From Kitasatospora cineracea (GTDB lineage: Bacteria; Actinomycetota; Actinomycetes; Streptomycetales; Streptomycetaceae): a stretch of DNA of 64,000 nt. A program made the translations under genes and the position numbers. Each line of letters opens with the position of its first letter. The first letter of the stretch is position 1. The stretch spans positions 1 through 64,000 of the forward strand of contig NZ_RJVJ01000002.1 in assembly GCF_003751605.1 (NCBI RefSeq). The letters are read 5' to 3'. Below are positions 1-9,035 of the stretch, piece after piece. Below the pieces are notes generated by a model. That model made no database searches, was not told the origin of the DNA, and was given only the letters and a program-made list of their open reading frames with translations.

Positions 1-760
1 CGAACTCGATGGCCGCACGTCGCCCGTCACCACCGGCTGGGACGGGACAGTGCGGCTGCGGGACCTGGCCACCGGCCAGCCCATCGGCGAACCCCTCACC
101 GACCCCAGCGATGACGTGACCGCGGTGGCGTGCACCGAACTCGATGGCCGCACCGTCGCCGTCATCACTGGCTGGGACGGCACGGTGCGGCTGCGGGACC
201 TGGCCACCGGCCAGCCCATCGGCGAACCCCTCACCGACCCCAGCGATGACGTGACCGCGGTGGCGTGCACCGTCTTCGACGGCCGCACCCTCGCCGTCAC
301 CACCGGCTGGGACGGCACGGTGCGGGTGTGGGACCCTGGCCACCGGCCGGCCCATCGGCGAACCCCTCACCGGCCACGACAACCTGGTGACCGCGGTGGC
401 GTGCACCGTCTTCGACGGCCGCACCGTCGCCGTCACCACCGGCTGGGACAAGACGGTGCGGGTGTGGGACCTGGCCACCGGCCGGCCCATCGGCGAACCC
501 CTCACCGGCCACACCAACCTGGTGACCGCGGTGGCGTGCACCGTCTTCGACGGCCGCACCCTCGCCGTCACCGGCAGCCGGGACCAGACTGTGCGGGTGT
601 GGGACCTGGCCACCGGCCGACCCGTCGGCCAACCCCTCACCGGCCACACCAAATCCGTGACCGCAGTGACGTGCACCGAACTCGACGGCCACACCCTCGC
701 CGTCACCACCAGCCACGACAACACGGTGCGGGTATGGGACCTGGCCACCCAGAAGGCTGC
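1..760 (+). repeat. 135-bp tandem repeat encoding WD40 blades
   Basis: Near-identical units begin at 116, 251, 387, 522 and 657, where the string GTGACCGC recurs. The spacing is 135 bp apart from one 136-bp step. The very high nucleotide identity between blades points to recent amplification or gene conversion and makes the locus prone to unequal recombination. Confidence 0.85.
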
Positions 761-908
761 CGCGACCATCCCGATCGACTCACCGCGTGGCGTCGCAATC
801 ACCGGCGAGGGGGACCTCATCGTCAGTTTCCACAGCGACGTCGCCCTCTACCGGCGCCGACCCGACAAGGCAGGTTACCCACCGCATGTGGATAACCCCG
901 GCGAATGA
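1..908 (+). pseudogene. WD40 beta-propeller protein, 3' part, frameshifted
   Basis: Several WD40 blades of about 45 residues are visible, each with a core like TVRVWDLATGRPIGEPLTGH. The gene enters from the left edge and stops at 906-908. Reading is in frame 2 up to about 334 and in frame 3 afterwards. The DNA repeat that encodes one blade is 135 bp everywhere except the unit spanning 251-387, which is 136 bp. The extra base is a C in the CCC run at 334-336, where the other units have CC. This is either a real disabling +1 mutation or a sequencing error. WD40 propellers are protein-interaction platforms; in actinomycetes they are often fused to protease or NTPase domains, but here the N-terminus is not in view. 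Confidence 0.65.
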
Positions 909-1097
909 ACAGCTGCTCACACATTAGGTGACGGGAATCCCGTCAGGTCTGACGTAGTGGGGTCGGCTGGTGGCAACGTGTACACGTCGGCCGACCTGGT
1001 CCAACTGATCGTTTCAGAATGAGATCGACTCAGGGACTTGGCAGTTGAGGGTGCGCCAGGCAGGGAGAGCCGCCTCAGCAGCAAGGCAGATAGAGGC

Positions 1098-4000
1098 TTA
1101 GCGAAGGCGCGGTCCCTGCTGGTCCTGCTGAACCTGCTGCAGGCGCGGTGGGAGCGGCTGCCGCTGGTCGGCAGGGGTCAGCGCCTGGCGCTGGTCGGTG
1201 GGTTCGACGCGGCGGCTCGGCACGGACCGAGCGGTACGGATAGCGGGTTGTCCGCCGCGCTGCTGGAGCTGGTCGCGGTGGGCCTGGCGTTCGGCCTGGC
1301 GGCCGGCTCGGCGACGTTCGGCGAGGGTCGGCTGGCGGCGCTCCTCCACCTGCTGCTGCTCGGGCCGGGTGGCCTCGGTGGTGAGCTGGCGACGTTCGGC
1401 GAGGACCGTGCTGACGGACTCGGCGACGTGCTGCTGGGCGAGGGCGGCGTCGTCCAGGCGCGGGCGGCCGGTGAGCCAGGTGGCACCGGTCCGGGCGGCG
1501 ACGGTGCGCAGGATCTCGGTCTGCTCCGCTTCGGGCAGGGTGCGGTAGACGTCGGCGGCGAGTCGGCGCAGGGCCTGCTGGTCGTTGTCCGCGAGGGCGG
1601 GCGCCGGGGTGTTCGGGGCGGTGGCGATGCTTCGGGCGGTGATGGCGGCTTCGGTGGCCGTCCAGTAGGCGTGGTGGCCGGTTCGGCCTTCCTCGATGTA
1701 GGGGCCGGCGGGCTGGGCGGCGGTGTCGTCGGTGACGCGGTACTGGTCGCGGTAGGCGGCGACGACGGCGAGCTGCTGCTGCCAGCGGGCGCGCTGGGCG
1801 GGGTCGGTGGGGGCTTCGCCGAGGGTCCGGCTCCACTCCGGGCGGTTCTCCACGGCGCGGTCGCCGAGGGCCGAGACGCGACCCGCGATCAGCGCGGTGC
1901 TCTCGGTGAGGTACTCGTGGCGGCGCGGTTCGGCGGCGGTGGAGTGCGGGACCGGGCTGATCCACGCGGGCAGGTCGGCGCGGCCGGAGGCGGCGCGGGT
2001 GTGGGCGAGGGCCTGCTGCTGGGCGTGCTGGAGAAGTTCGGGCAGCGCGGTGCGGCCGGTCGCCGCGGTGAAAACGGTCTCCGCGGTGGTGCCGGTGTTC
2101 TCGATGGTCTTGAGGGTCCAGGCGAGGGTGCGCCACAGCTCCGCCTCGGTGCCATCGCCCTGCTGGGCGGAGGTGGCCGGAGTGTCGGCGGCGAGGTGGC
2201 GGCCGATGCGCCAGGCGAGGACCTGGCTGAGGCTGTCGGCGCCGGTGAGCGGGTACTGCTCGGCGACCCGGCGCAGCAGGACAGCGGGTTCGTGGCCGGC
2301 GGTCTCGGCGCGGCGCAGGGCGGCGGTGAGGGCTGGCCAGGTGCTCTCGTCCAGGGCGCGGGCGGCGTGCTCGTTGCCGAGGACGTCGGCGGCGAGGGCC
2401 TGGTGGCGGAGGTTCTCGGGGGTCTGCTGGTGGTGTTCGGGGATGCCGTCGGTGGCCAGGTGGGTGCGGGCGGCGCGGGTCAGGGCGGTGACCGGGTCGC
2501 TGGCGCCGGTGGTGTGGGCGGTGGCGGTGGTGAGCAGGTCGGTGGTGACGCGGCCGGTGCGCTCGGCGGCGGCGAGGGCGCCGGCGAGGTGGGGCCACTG
2601 CGGGTGGGCGGTGACTTTGTCGGCGGTGGTGCTGAGCGCGCTGGCGGCGGCGGTGGCGTAGCGGTTGAGGGTGGCGGTGGAGACGTGCGGGTGCGCGTCC
2701 AGGGCCTGGGCGGCGGCGGGCGCGATGTGCAGGGCGGCCGGCTCAAGGGTCGCGGTCTCGGGGTCGAGGCGGTGGGCGGGCAGGCCGGTGAGCTGCGCGA
2801 CCAGGGCGGCGTAGCGAGTGGTGTCGGCGGTGGTGGGTGCGTTGAGGTGGGCGGGTGCGGGGCGGTCGTCGGTGATGGTGTTCAGGCGCCAGGCGAGGGC
2901 CTGGGCCGGGGAGTCCGCGGTGGTGAGGTCGCCGCGCCGGGTGGCGGCGGCGAGCAGGCGCTCGGGCTGCCAGCCGGCCGTTTCGGCACCTCGCAGGGCG
3001 CGGGTGACGGCGGTCATGGCGTCGTCGGTGGTGATCTGCTCGGCGAGGGCGGGGCCGAGCAGGCGGTGGATCAGCTGGTGGTAGTGGGGGGCGGTGAGGG
3101 TCTCGACGGCGTGCTGGTGGCGGGGCGCCAGGGTGGCCAGGGAAACCGCTTCTTCCTGGGCGCTGCGGATGGTCTCGGTGGCGGAGAGCTGGGCGCCTTC
3201 GCGGGCAAGGACGCGCTCCAGTACTTCGCGGGCGGCGAAGGAGTCGGGGTCGTTCTTGGGCTTGTCGAGCTGCTCGTCGGTGTCGAAGGGGAGGAGGTCG
3301 TGGGTGGCGGTGTAGAGGGTGGTGGTGTGGCGGGCGCGGGTGAGCTGGACGTACAGCTCCTCGCGGGTGGTGTCGTCGGTGACCAGGGGGTGGGCGGTGT
3401 CGACGGTGCCGCCCTGGGAGCGGGTGATGGTGGAGGCGTAGAGCAGCTGGACGTTGGCGGCGACGTACTCGGCGGGCAGGGTGAGGCGTCCGCGGTGCTC
3501 CAGGTGGCGGACCTTGAGGGAGCCGTCCTCGTAGCGGCGCAGGACCTGCCAGGCGTCGCCGTTCTTGACGAAGTCCGCGCCCCGGTTGGTGGTGATCTTG
3601 CGGTTGTTGTCGCGGGTGACGATCCAGTCGCCGCGGCCCGCGCGGTTGCCGTCGCGCAGCAGGACGCCGTCGGCCTCGACCTGGCCGGCGGCCACGCGGT
3701 CCTCGCGGGCGCGGGCGGACAGGGCGGTGACGTCGGTGCCGGTGCGGGCGCTGATCAGCGTCGTGCGACCGGCGAGCATGTCGCCCTTCCAGCCGTCGTA
3801 GGCGGCTTCGACCATGGCGGTGCGCGAGCCGCCGACGACCCGCTGGTTGGCGAAGTAGAAGTCCAGCCCGGTGCTGTCGCCGGTGCGGATCTTGAGGGTG
3901 GCGGCGGCCTCCGCCTTGTCGCTGAACCGGTGGAGGGTGGTGAGTTCGACGGCGCCGGCTTCGGCGGCGATCAGCCGCAGCGCGCCGCCCGCCTCGACGG

Positions 4001-6113
4001 AGCCGAGCTGGCGGTAGTCGCCCAGCAGGCGCACGCTCGCGCCGCGCTCGGCGGCGATGCGAACGAGGCGGTCCAGGTTGAAGGTGCCGGCCATTCCGGC
4101 CTCGTCCACCAGGACCACGTCGCCCGGGTTCAGCACGAACCCGGCCCGGCTGGCGGGCACGTCCTGGCCGCTGCCGAGCTGGGCGGCGAAGGTGCCGCCG
4201 GTGTGCTCCCAGAGGAACTTGTGCAGGTTCTCGGCGGGCTGGCCCAGGTCGCGGGCGAGGACGGCGGCGGCCGCGGCGGAGGTGGCGAGCGGGACGATGC
4301 GCCGGCCGGCCTGGTTGGCAACGTGGACGTACGCCTGCATCGCGGTGGTCTTGCCGGAGCCTGCCGGGCCGAGGCCGAGGGAGAGCAGCCGGGTCTCGGC
4401 GGCGAACGCGGTGACCAGAGCGCGCTGGCCCTCGTCCAGGGCGCGGTGGCGGGCCTCGAAACCGTCGATCGCGGCACCGACGAAGGCCCGGTTCAGGCCC
4501 TGGTTGACGGGGGTGAGGGCGGCGTCGACCAGGCGGCGCTCGGCGTCCAGGATGGCGGTGCTGGTGTAGCGGGTGGAGGCGTGCCGGACGAACACGGAGT
4601 CGCCGTTGGCGCGGCGCAGTTCCTCCGGCTCGGTGAGCAGCGCGGGGGCGTCGACGCGGACGCTGCGCGCCGGGGAGACGGCCTCGGCGACGATCGCCTC
4701 GACCAGCTGCTCGTGTTCGGCGGCGTCGGTGGTGGGGTGCTCGGAGCGGGCCAGGCGCTCGGCGTGGGCGCGCAGGTTCCACACCGTCCACACCGCGCGC
4801 TCCTCGCCGACGGCGGTGATCACGGCGGCGGCCAGGGCGGGGATCTCGACCGCCTTCGGCTCCTCCGGCCGGGCGGCCGGGGTGCTGTCGGGCACGGGGA
4901 CGGCCGCCATCACGCGCCGGACGATGTCCTGGCCGTGGGCGGTGGTGACGGTGGAAGTCCAGTCGGCGCGCATCTCCTCAAGGGAGCGGGCGGCCTTCTT
5001 GCCCTCTCGGGTGTCGAGGTTGGCCTGGCGGGCGAGCTGGTGGGTCGTGCTGCGGGAGGGGTCGTGCCCGTGCTCGCGCCGGTACTCCCGCAGCAGCTGC
5101 TCGTAGCGGGCCTCGATCTCGGTGCGGCGGGAGGAGAAGTGGGTGATCGCCTCGACGGGGACGCCGACGATCTCGCGCACCGGCTGGCGCTTGGCCACCG
5201 CGTCCTCGCGGGCCTCGAAGGTCACGCCGAGGCGGGCGGTCAGCTCGGTCTCGAACCGCGAGTTGTAGAACTCGGAGGTGGCGACGGTCATCGCCAGCAG
5301 GCCGCGGGCGTCCAGCGAACGCCACTTGCCGTCCGTACCCTGGATCTTGTTGGCGACGACGACGTGGGTGTGCAGGTTGGGGTCGCCGGCCCGGGAGTCG
5401 AAGTGGTCGAACGCGACGGCGATCAGGCCCTTGGTGTCGATCTGGGCTTGGCCGGTGCTGCCGGTGCGGGTGTGCGCGGCGTTCTGCTCCAGCAGCTCCA
5501 GCGCGGCGTCGCGGGCGGCCTCGTGGGCCTCGCGGACGGCGGCGCGGACCTCCGCCCGCTCGTCCAGCGCCCACAGCACCGCAGCCGACTTCACCGGGGC
5601 GAAGACCAGGTCGAACCCGGCGACGGCGGCCCGCTGGCGGCGGGACTCCTCGTGCTGGACCTTCTTGACCTCGGCGCCGGTGGGGGTGCGCCGGGTCTCC
5701 TTCTCGATGACGGCCAGGCGCCGCTCGACGCGCTCGGCGAACGGGTCGAGGGGCTCGTACTCGGGGTACTTGCGGCCGAGGGTGGCGGCCTTGATCGCGG
5801 CGGCCTGGACGGCCTTGAGCTGGTCGTCGTCCATGTCGGCGCGCACGTTCGCGGCCAGGTGCTCGGCGATGATCCGCTCCGCGTCCGGGTGCTGGCCCAG
5901 GCCGAACAGGTGCTTCATCTGCTGCTCGGTCACGGTGGTCCCGTCGAGTCCGAGCAGGGGGGCGCCGCGGCCGAGCCAGACGCCCGCCGGGTTGCCCTTC
6001 TGGGTGTAGTACTCCTCGGCGGACTGACCCCGCTGACGCTGCACGTCGCCGCCCGCGACCTGGCGCGTCAGGTAGGTGTAGCCGTTGCCGGCGGTGAGCT
6101 TGTGGATGGTCAT
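1098..6113 (-). CDS. MobF family conjugative relaxase-helicase (TrwC/TraA type)
   Basis: This protein of about 1671 aa should nick the transfer origin of the element and unwind the DNA strand for conjugation. The N-terminal relaxase domain (about residues 1-350) has tyrosines near residues 12-14 (YTYL) that could attack DNA, and the three-histidine metal motif HFDSRAGDPNLHTH around residue 240. A RecD-like helicase follows, with Walker A GPAGSGKTT near residue 585 and Walker B VVLVDEAG near residue 670. The long C-terminal region is alanine-rich and helical. I start at ATG 6113 (MTIHKLTAG), which has a GGGGGTGG Shine-Dalgarno about 8 nt upstream; a GTG at 6125 would add four residues. No coupling protein is visible in this window. 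Confidence 0.9.
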   Translation of the reverse strand: MTIHKLTAGNGYTYLTRQVAGGDVQRQRGQSAEEYYTQKGNPAGVWLGRGAPLLGLDGTTVTEQQMKHLFGLGQHPDAERIIAEHLAANVRADMDDDQLKAVQAAAIKAATLGRKYPEYEPLDPFAERVERRLAVIEKETRRTPTGAEVKKVQHEESRRQRAAVAGFDLVFAPVKSAAVLWALDERAEVRAAVREAHEAARDAALELLEQNAAHTRTGSTGQAQIDTKGLIAVAFDHFDSRAGDPNLHTHVVVANKIQGTDGKWRSLDARGLLAMTVATSEFYNSRFETELTARLGVTFEAREDAVAKRQPVREIVGVPVEAITHFSSRRTEIEARYEQLLREYRREHGHDPSRSTTHQLARQANLDTREGKKAARSLEEMRADWTSTVTTAHGQDIVRRVMAAVPVPDSTPAARPEEPKAVEIPALAAAVITAVGEERAVWTVWNLRAHAERLARSEHPTTDAAEHEQLVEAIVAEAVSPARSVRVDAPALLTEPEELRRANGDSVFVRHASTRYTSTAILDAERRLVDAALTPVNQGLNRAFVGAAIDGFEARHRALDEGQRALVTAFAAETRLLSLGLGPAGSGKTTAMQAYVHVANQAGRRIVPLATSAAAAAVLARDLGQPAENLHKFLWEHTGGTFAAQLGSGQDVPASRAGFVLNPGDVVLVDEAGMAGTFNLDRLVRIAAERGASVRLLGDYRQLGSVEAGGALRLIAAEAGAVELTTLHRFSDKAEAAATLKIRTGDSTGLDFYFANQRVVGGSRTAMVEAAYDGWKGDMLAGRTTLISARTGTDVTALSARAREDRVAAGQVEADGVLLRDGNRAGRGDWIVTRDNNRKITTNRGADFVKNGDAWQVLRRYEDGSLKVRHLEHRGRLTLPAEYVAANVQLLYASTITRSQGGTVDTAHPLVTDDTTREELYVQLTRARHTTTLYTATHDLLPFDTDEQLDKPKNDPDSFAAREVLERVLAREGAQLSATETIRSAQEEAVSLATLAPRHQHAVETLTAPHYHQLIHRLLGPALAEQITTDDAMTAVTRALRGAETAGWQPERLLAAATRRGDLTTADSPAQALAWRLNTITDDRPAPAHLNAPTTADTTRYAALVAQLTGLPAHRLDPETATLEPAALHIAPAAAQALDAHPHVSTATLNRYATAAASALSTTADKVTAHPQWPHLAGALAAAERTGRVTTDLLTTATAHTTGASDPVTALTRAARTHLATDGIPEHHQQTPENLRHQALAADVLGNEHAARALDESTWPALTAALRRAETAGHEPAVLLRRVAEQYPLTGADSLSQVLAWRIGRHLAADTPATSAQQGDGTEAELWRTLAWTLKTIENTGTTAETVFTAATGRTALPELLQHAQQQALAHTRAASGRADLPAWISPVPHSTAAEPRRHEYLTESTALIAGRVSALGDRAVENRPEWSRTLGEAPTDPAQRARWQQQLAVVAAYRDQYRVTDDTAAQPAGPYIEEGRTGHHAYWTATEAAITARSIATAPNTPAPALADNDQQALRRLAADVYRTLPEAEQTEILRTVAARTGATWLTGRPRLDDAALAQQHVAESVSTVLAERRQLTTEATRPEQQQVEERRQPTLAERRRAGRQAERQAHRDQLQQRGGQPAIRTARSVPSRRVEPTDQRQALTPADQRQPLPPRLQQVQQDQQGPRLR

Positions 6114-6556
6114 CAACGCGACCACCCCCAGCTTTCCGATACCCGGGCGAGGGTAGGCGCGGCAGCTATTCGAGCCGCCGTTCCACCTGCCTCACCAATT
6201 GCCATACGGGCACTTTAGCCCCGCGCAGCGGACCATGCTCAGAATATCTGCAAGAGGTGTCTGGATGGCTTCGAGCGGAGCAGATGGCGATGCCAGGCAC
6301 CCTCGAATCATCACCCTGACCTGCAGATTCGATGGAATCGCGGCGACGAAGGGGCGGTTTTCCTGTCATTCATGTCTCAATATTTATCGCTACTTATCGG
6401 GGATTCTCAGTCGCGAAGACAAGGGGTTTCCGAGATGGGCTTTTGCAGCTAGAGTCACGGCCAGAAAGGGCCACTCGCTCCTTCTGATCCGACTTACCTC
6501 CGACCACTGCGGAGCAACGGATCCGATCCCCATCGACTCCCCGGGATGCCGCCCCT
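6114..6556. other. Intergenic stretch without a convincing gene
   Basis: This 443-bp spacer separates the relaxase start from the next gene. It is less GC-rich than its surroundings, most clearly at 6361-6430, where ATTTATCG and CTTATCG lie close together. It could hold the relaxase promoter or a transfer origin, but I see no clear oriT-like inverted repeat. The only open frame of note (6199-6570, +) has no ribosome-binding site and no recognisable content. Confidence 0.4.
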
Positions 6557-7312
6557 GTGACGAACCGTGAACCTCGTACTGCTCACGCCGACGCGCCGCT
6601 CGCGCAACTGCTCCGCTCGCGCCCCGGATATGTGCCGCCGACGGTCGGCGAGCGGGTGGTCGTCGTCGCAGACCTGCTGGCGCCCAGCCGCCATCCGCGC
6701 GCCGTAATGAACCTGCTCCGGTTTGTTGGCGACTGGCAGCCGGACCGTGTAGTTGTCATGAGCGCCCGCCAACACGGTTCGACCCACAAGGGCTCCGAAT
6801 GCGCCACGAGCACCCTCGCTCGCCTGCGCGCTGTCTACTCAGGAGACATCGTCATCCAAGCCGGAGCTGGAGCTGGCAGAGACGCCCTGACAGTCGGCTC
6901 GTGTTCGTGCTGGCACCCAGTCATCTCTGATCTAGGTCTTGCGGTCACCGCCGGAATCCACCCGGTCGCACCGGGGTGGCTGAGCCTCAGCGCGACCGGC
7001 CCCGGTGTTAGCCGCTATCCGGGCGCGCTCGCCATCCTGCTCGCTCGCGGGTTCGGGCACTCCATCATCTGCAGCGGAACCAGCGGCCTCGCACTGATCG
7101 GAGAGATCCCGACCGGCGACTCGACGGCCGACACTCTCTGGGGCTTCGAGATCGGAACGCTTCGCTGCACTGCACCGTCGACAGCCTCGTCATTCCGCCC
7201 GGCGATGGGCTTCGGAGTGGTCGACTCAACGACTGGTATCGCCGAGCCCACCGCCGTCGCAATCTCGCGCAGTGGGGCATTCACGTTCGACGGGGTCACC
7301 TACGCCGCGTAG
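6557..7312 (+). CDS. Degenerate calcineurin-like phosphoesterase homologue
   Basis: The 251-aa product follows the order of segments seen in phage- and plasmid-borne metallophosphoesterases. An N-terminal VVVVADLLAP strand is followed by RFVGDWQPDRVVV. Near the C-terminus come GHSI, TLWGFEIGTL and a final GAFTFDGVTY strand. The metal ligands are gone: the usual DxH reads DLL, the GDxxD step reads SARQHG, and the GHxH step reads GHSI. It is therefore probably not an active phosphoesterase and may have become a binding or structural protein. The GTG start at 6557 lacks a strong ribosome-binding site. It points away from the neighbouring Nudix genes. The family assignment is my inference from the motif order. 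Confidence 0.5.
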   Translation: MTNREPRTAHADAPLAQLLRSRPGYVPPTVGERVVVVADLLAPSRHPRAVMNLLRFVGDWQPDRVVVMSARQHGSTHKGSECATSTLARLRAVYSGDIVIQAGAGAGRDALTVGSCSCWHPVISDLGLAVTAGIHPVAPGWLSLSATGPGVSRYPGALAILLARGFGHSIICSGTSGLALIGEIPTGDSTADTLWGFEIGTLRCTAPSTASSFRPAMGFGVVDSTTGIAEPTAVAISRSGAFTFDGVTYAA

Positions 7313-7410
7313 CGGCTGTCCTGCACAGCGGCGAGCTGGGCCCGGCAGCATGCGACTTACGCTCGCAGGCCGTCGGTACCAGCCCAACAGTTCCCTGTGG
7401 CGGCGTCTGA

Positions 7411-7812
7411 CTACATGACTGCATCTAGGTACACCTGCACCGGCTCGAACAGGCCGTACGGAACGAACTCGGGGATCTGCTCGTGGGTGATCCACGCCAG
7501 CGCACCCAGCTCCTCGGTGTCGACCACCGTGGCCGTGCCGTTGACCACCTCGCAGGCGGTGTACGACATCTGCCGACCAGTCTTCGGGTGAACGCGCTCG
7601 CCGAGCGGGCGAACGGCCTTCACCGTCAGGCCGACTTCCTCGGCGGTCTCGCGGACAGCAGCTGCTTCCGGCGATTCGCCGGCCTCGACCTCACCGGCCG
7701 GGAACTGCCACGACAGCTCACCCTCCTTGACCCGCCGCTGGACCATCAGGACGCGGCCGTCCTGGACCACGATGGCGGCGGCGATGCCCGGCTTGCTAGT
7801 CTGCTCAGTCAT
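7411..7812 (-). CDS. Nudix hydrolase
   Basis: This is a 133-aa stand-alone Nudix protein. Residues 40-62 form a complete Nudix box, G-x5-E-x7-RETAEEVGL, with both metal-binding glutamates, so an active nucleoside-diphosphate-X hydrolase is expected. Substrate specificity cannot be read from the sequence. Its ATG overlaps the end of the upstream Nudix gene by 8 bp (7805-7812), so the two are almost certainly co-translated. It is the last gene of a leftward operon that starts with the XRE regulator at 10312. Confidence 0.88.
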   Translation of the reverse strand: MTEQTSKPGIAAAIVVQDGRVLMVQRRVKEGELSWQFPAGEVEAGESPEAAAVRETAEEVGLTVKAVRPLGERVHPKTGRQMSYTACEVVNGTATVVDTEELGALAWITHEQIPEFVPYGLFEPVQVYLDAVM

Positions 7813-8455
7813 TCCGGGGCTCCTCTAGGGCAGCCAGGATGGGCGGGAAGATCGTATCGACGGGGATGAACCGGGGCACCGTGTTTCGCGGAACCCACAT
7901 CACGTCGGCGTTCTCGATCTTGTCCTGGTTCTGGGCCTCGCCCACCAGGTACTCGGCGAGGAAGTACTCGCACCACACACCGGTGGACGGGTGGAGCCGG
8001 CCGCCGAGGTCTTGGCGCACGGCGCAGTGGACGCCGGTCTCAGCCAGCGTCTCGCGGACAGCCGCCGAGGCTGGACTGCCACCCGGCTTGATCACCCCGG
8101 CCGGGAACTGCCAACGGATGCCGGCGGGCTCGTCGTCCCGGCGGCAGACGAGCAGCACGTCCCCACCGCGGACCACCACCGCGACGGCCACCCGCAAGGC
8201 CTGGGCGGTCTGGCTGCCGGTGGACTCGGTGAGCAGCAGCGCGAACCGCTTCTGCGCGGCGGGCGCCGCGGCTTCCAGGGCTTGGTCGAGGAGCTGGTGC
8301 ATCTCGGTGCGCGGAACGAGTTCCGGGCTCTTGTGCCAGCTGGCCACCGTGCGGACCGCGATGCCCAGCCGGGCGGCGAACGCCTCGTTGGTGTCGCGCA
8401 GCGCCTCCTGGAGCCAGCAGGCGGATCTGCCTGTCCAGCTGACCACCACGTCCAC
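7805..8455 (-). CDS. HTH-Nudix fusion protein with altered Nudix box
   Basis: This 216-aa protein has an N-terminal helix-turn-helix segment (about residues 14-65, with VRTVASWHKSPELVPRTE) and a C-terminal Nudix domain (about residues 88-205). The Nudix box at residues 120-142 is altered: the first glutamate is glycine (GVIKPGG) and REUxEE reads RETLAE, so one catalytic glutamate is alanine. It may be a ligand sensor rather than a hydrolase, comparable to Nudix-related transcription factors. I start at GTG 8455 because a GGGGAGGGG ribosome-binding site lies about 6 nt upstream. An upstream in-frame ATG at 8569 would overlap the preceding flavoprotein gene. Confidence 0.8.
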   Translation of the reverse strand: MDVVVSWTGRSACWLQEALRDTNEAFAARLGIAVRTVASWHKSPELVPRTEMHQLLDQALEAAAPAAQKRFALLLTESTGSQTAQALRVAVAVVVRGGDVLLVCRRDDEPAGIRWQFPAGVIKPGGSPASAAVRETLAETGVHCAVRQDLGGRLHPSTGVWCEYFLAEYLVGEAQNQDKIENADVMWVPRNTVPRFIPVDTIFPPILAALEEPRND

Positions 8456-8492
8456 CTGCTGCCCCTCCCCGAGCTTCGAGCTGACTGATTGG

Positions 8493-9035
8493 CTACGCCT
8501 TGCTCTTGGCTGCGTGCACCGGGCGCAGCAGCCGCAGCGGGGTACTCCAGTCGTACTGATCACGGCCACCGCCGGCCTTCGGCTTGTGCGGGACGTAGTC
8601 GCCGAACAGCACGCCCATGGCCTTCAGTCGCTCGACGTTGGCCGCGTAGGCCGGGTGGGCGGCCTGGGCGGAGTTGACGTACGGCTGGGCGACCACGGGG
8701 ATGCCCAGGCCATACGACTCGGTGAGGATGCCGAGCAGCAGGGTGTCCGCGTGGCCGTCGGCCCACTTGTTGATCGTGTTGAACGTGGCGGGCGCGACGG
8801 CGATGGCGTCGGCCGGCGGCAGTGAGGCAGGTACGTCGGGCGTGCGCCAGGCCGAGCGAATCGGGTAGCCGGTCTGCTGCTCGATGGCGGCCTGGTCAAT
8901 AAACCCCATGGCGTTCGGGGTGGCCACCACGCCGACTCGCCACCCTTCCTCTTGAGCCGCGGTGATCAGCTGACTCACGTCGTCGGCGATGCCGGAGGCG
9001 CAGACGGCGACGTACAGGAAGGGCTGGTTGCTCAA
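8493..9035 (-). CDS. Flavoprotein of the HFCD family (phosphopantothenoylcysteine decarboxylase-like)
   Basis: This 180-aa Rossmann-like flavoprotein resembles the HFCD family, which includes Dfp/CoaC, EpiD and UbiX-type proteins. Visible segments are an N-terminal VAVCASGIADD strand-loop, the central APATFNTINKWADG and GIPVVAQPYVNS near the C-terminus. HFCD members bind FMN and decarboxylate peptidyl-cysteine or related substrates; the substrate here is unknown. The likely TTG start at 9035 overlaps the stop of the XRE gene as TTGA, so the two are translationally coupled. Confidence 0.8.
   Translation of the reverse strand: MSNQPFLYVAVCASGIADDVSQLITAAQEEGWRVGVVATPNAMGFIDQAAIEQQTGYPIRSAWRTPDVPASLPPADAIAVAPATFNTINKWADGHADTLLLGILTESYGLGIPVVAQPYVNSAQAAHPAYAANVERLKAMGVLFGDYVPHKPKAGGGRDQYDWSTPLRLLRPVHAAKSKA

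Noticed and set aside
1..760. Regular repeats that could suggest a CRISPR array
   Set aside because: The repeats are contiguous 135-bp coding units with no spacers and translate to WD40 blades.
1038..6218. A 1726-codon open frame on the plus strand
   Set aside because: It is antisense to the relaxase gene. Its protein is an unbroken Gly/Ala/Val-rich sequence without domains, as expected from the mirror frame of a GC-rich gene.
6199..6570. Possible 123-aa gene between the relaxase and the phosphoesterase-like gene
   Set aside because: It has no ribosome-binding site, an unusual composition for this genome and no recognisable motif, and it overlaps the next gene's start.
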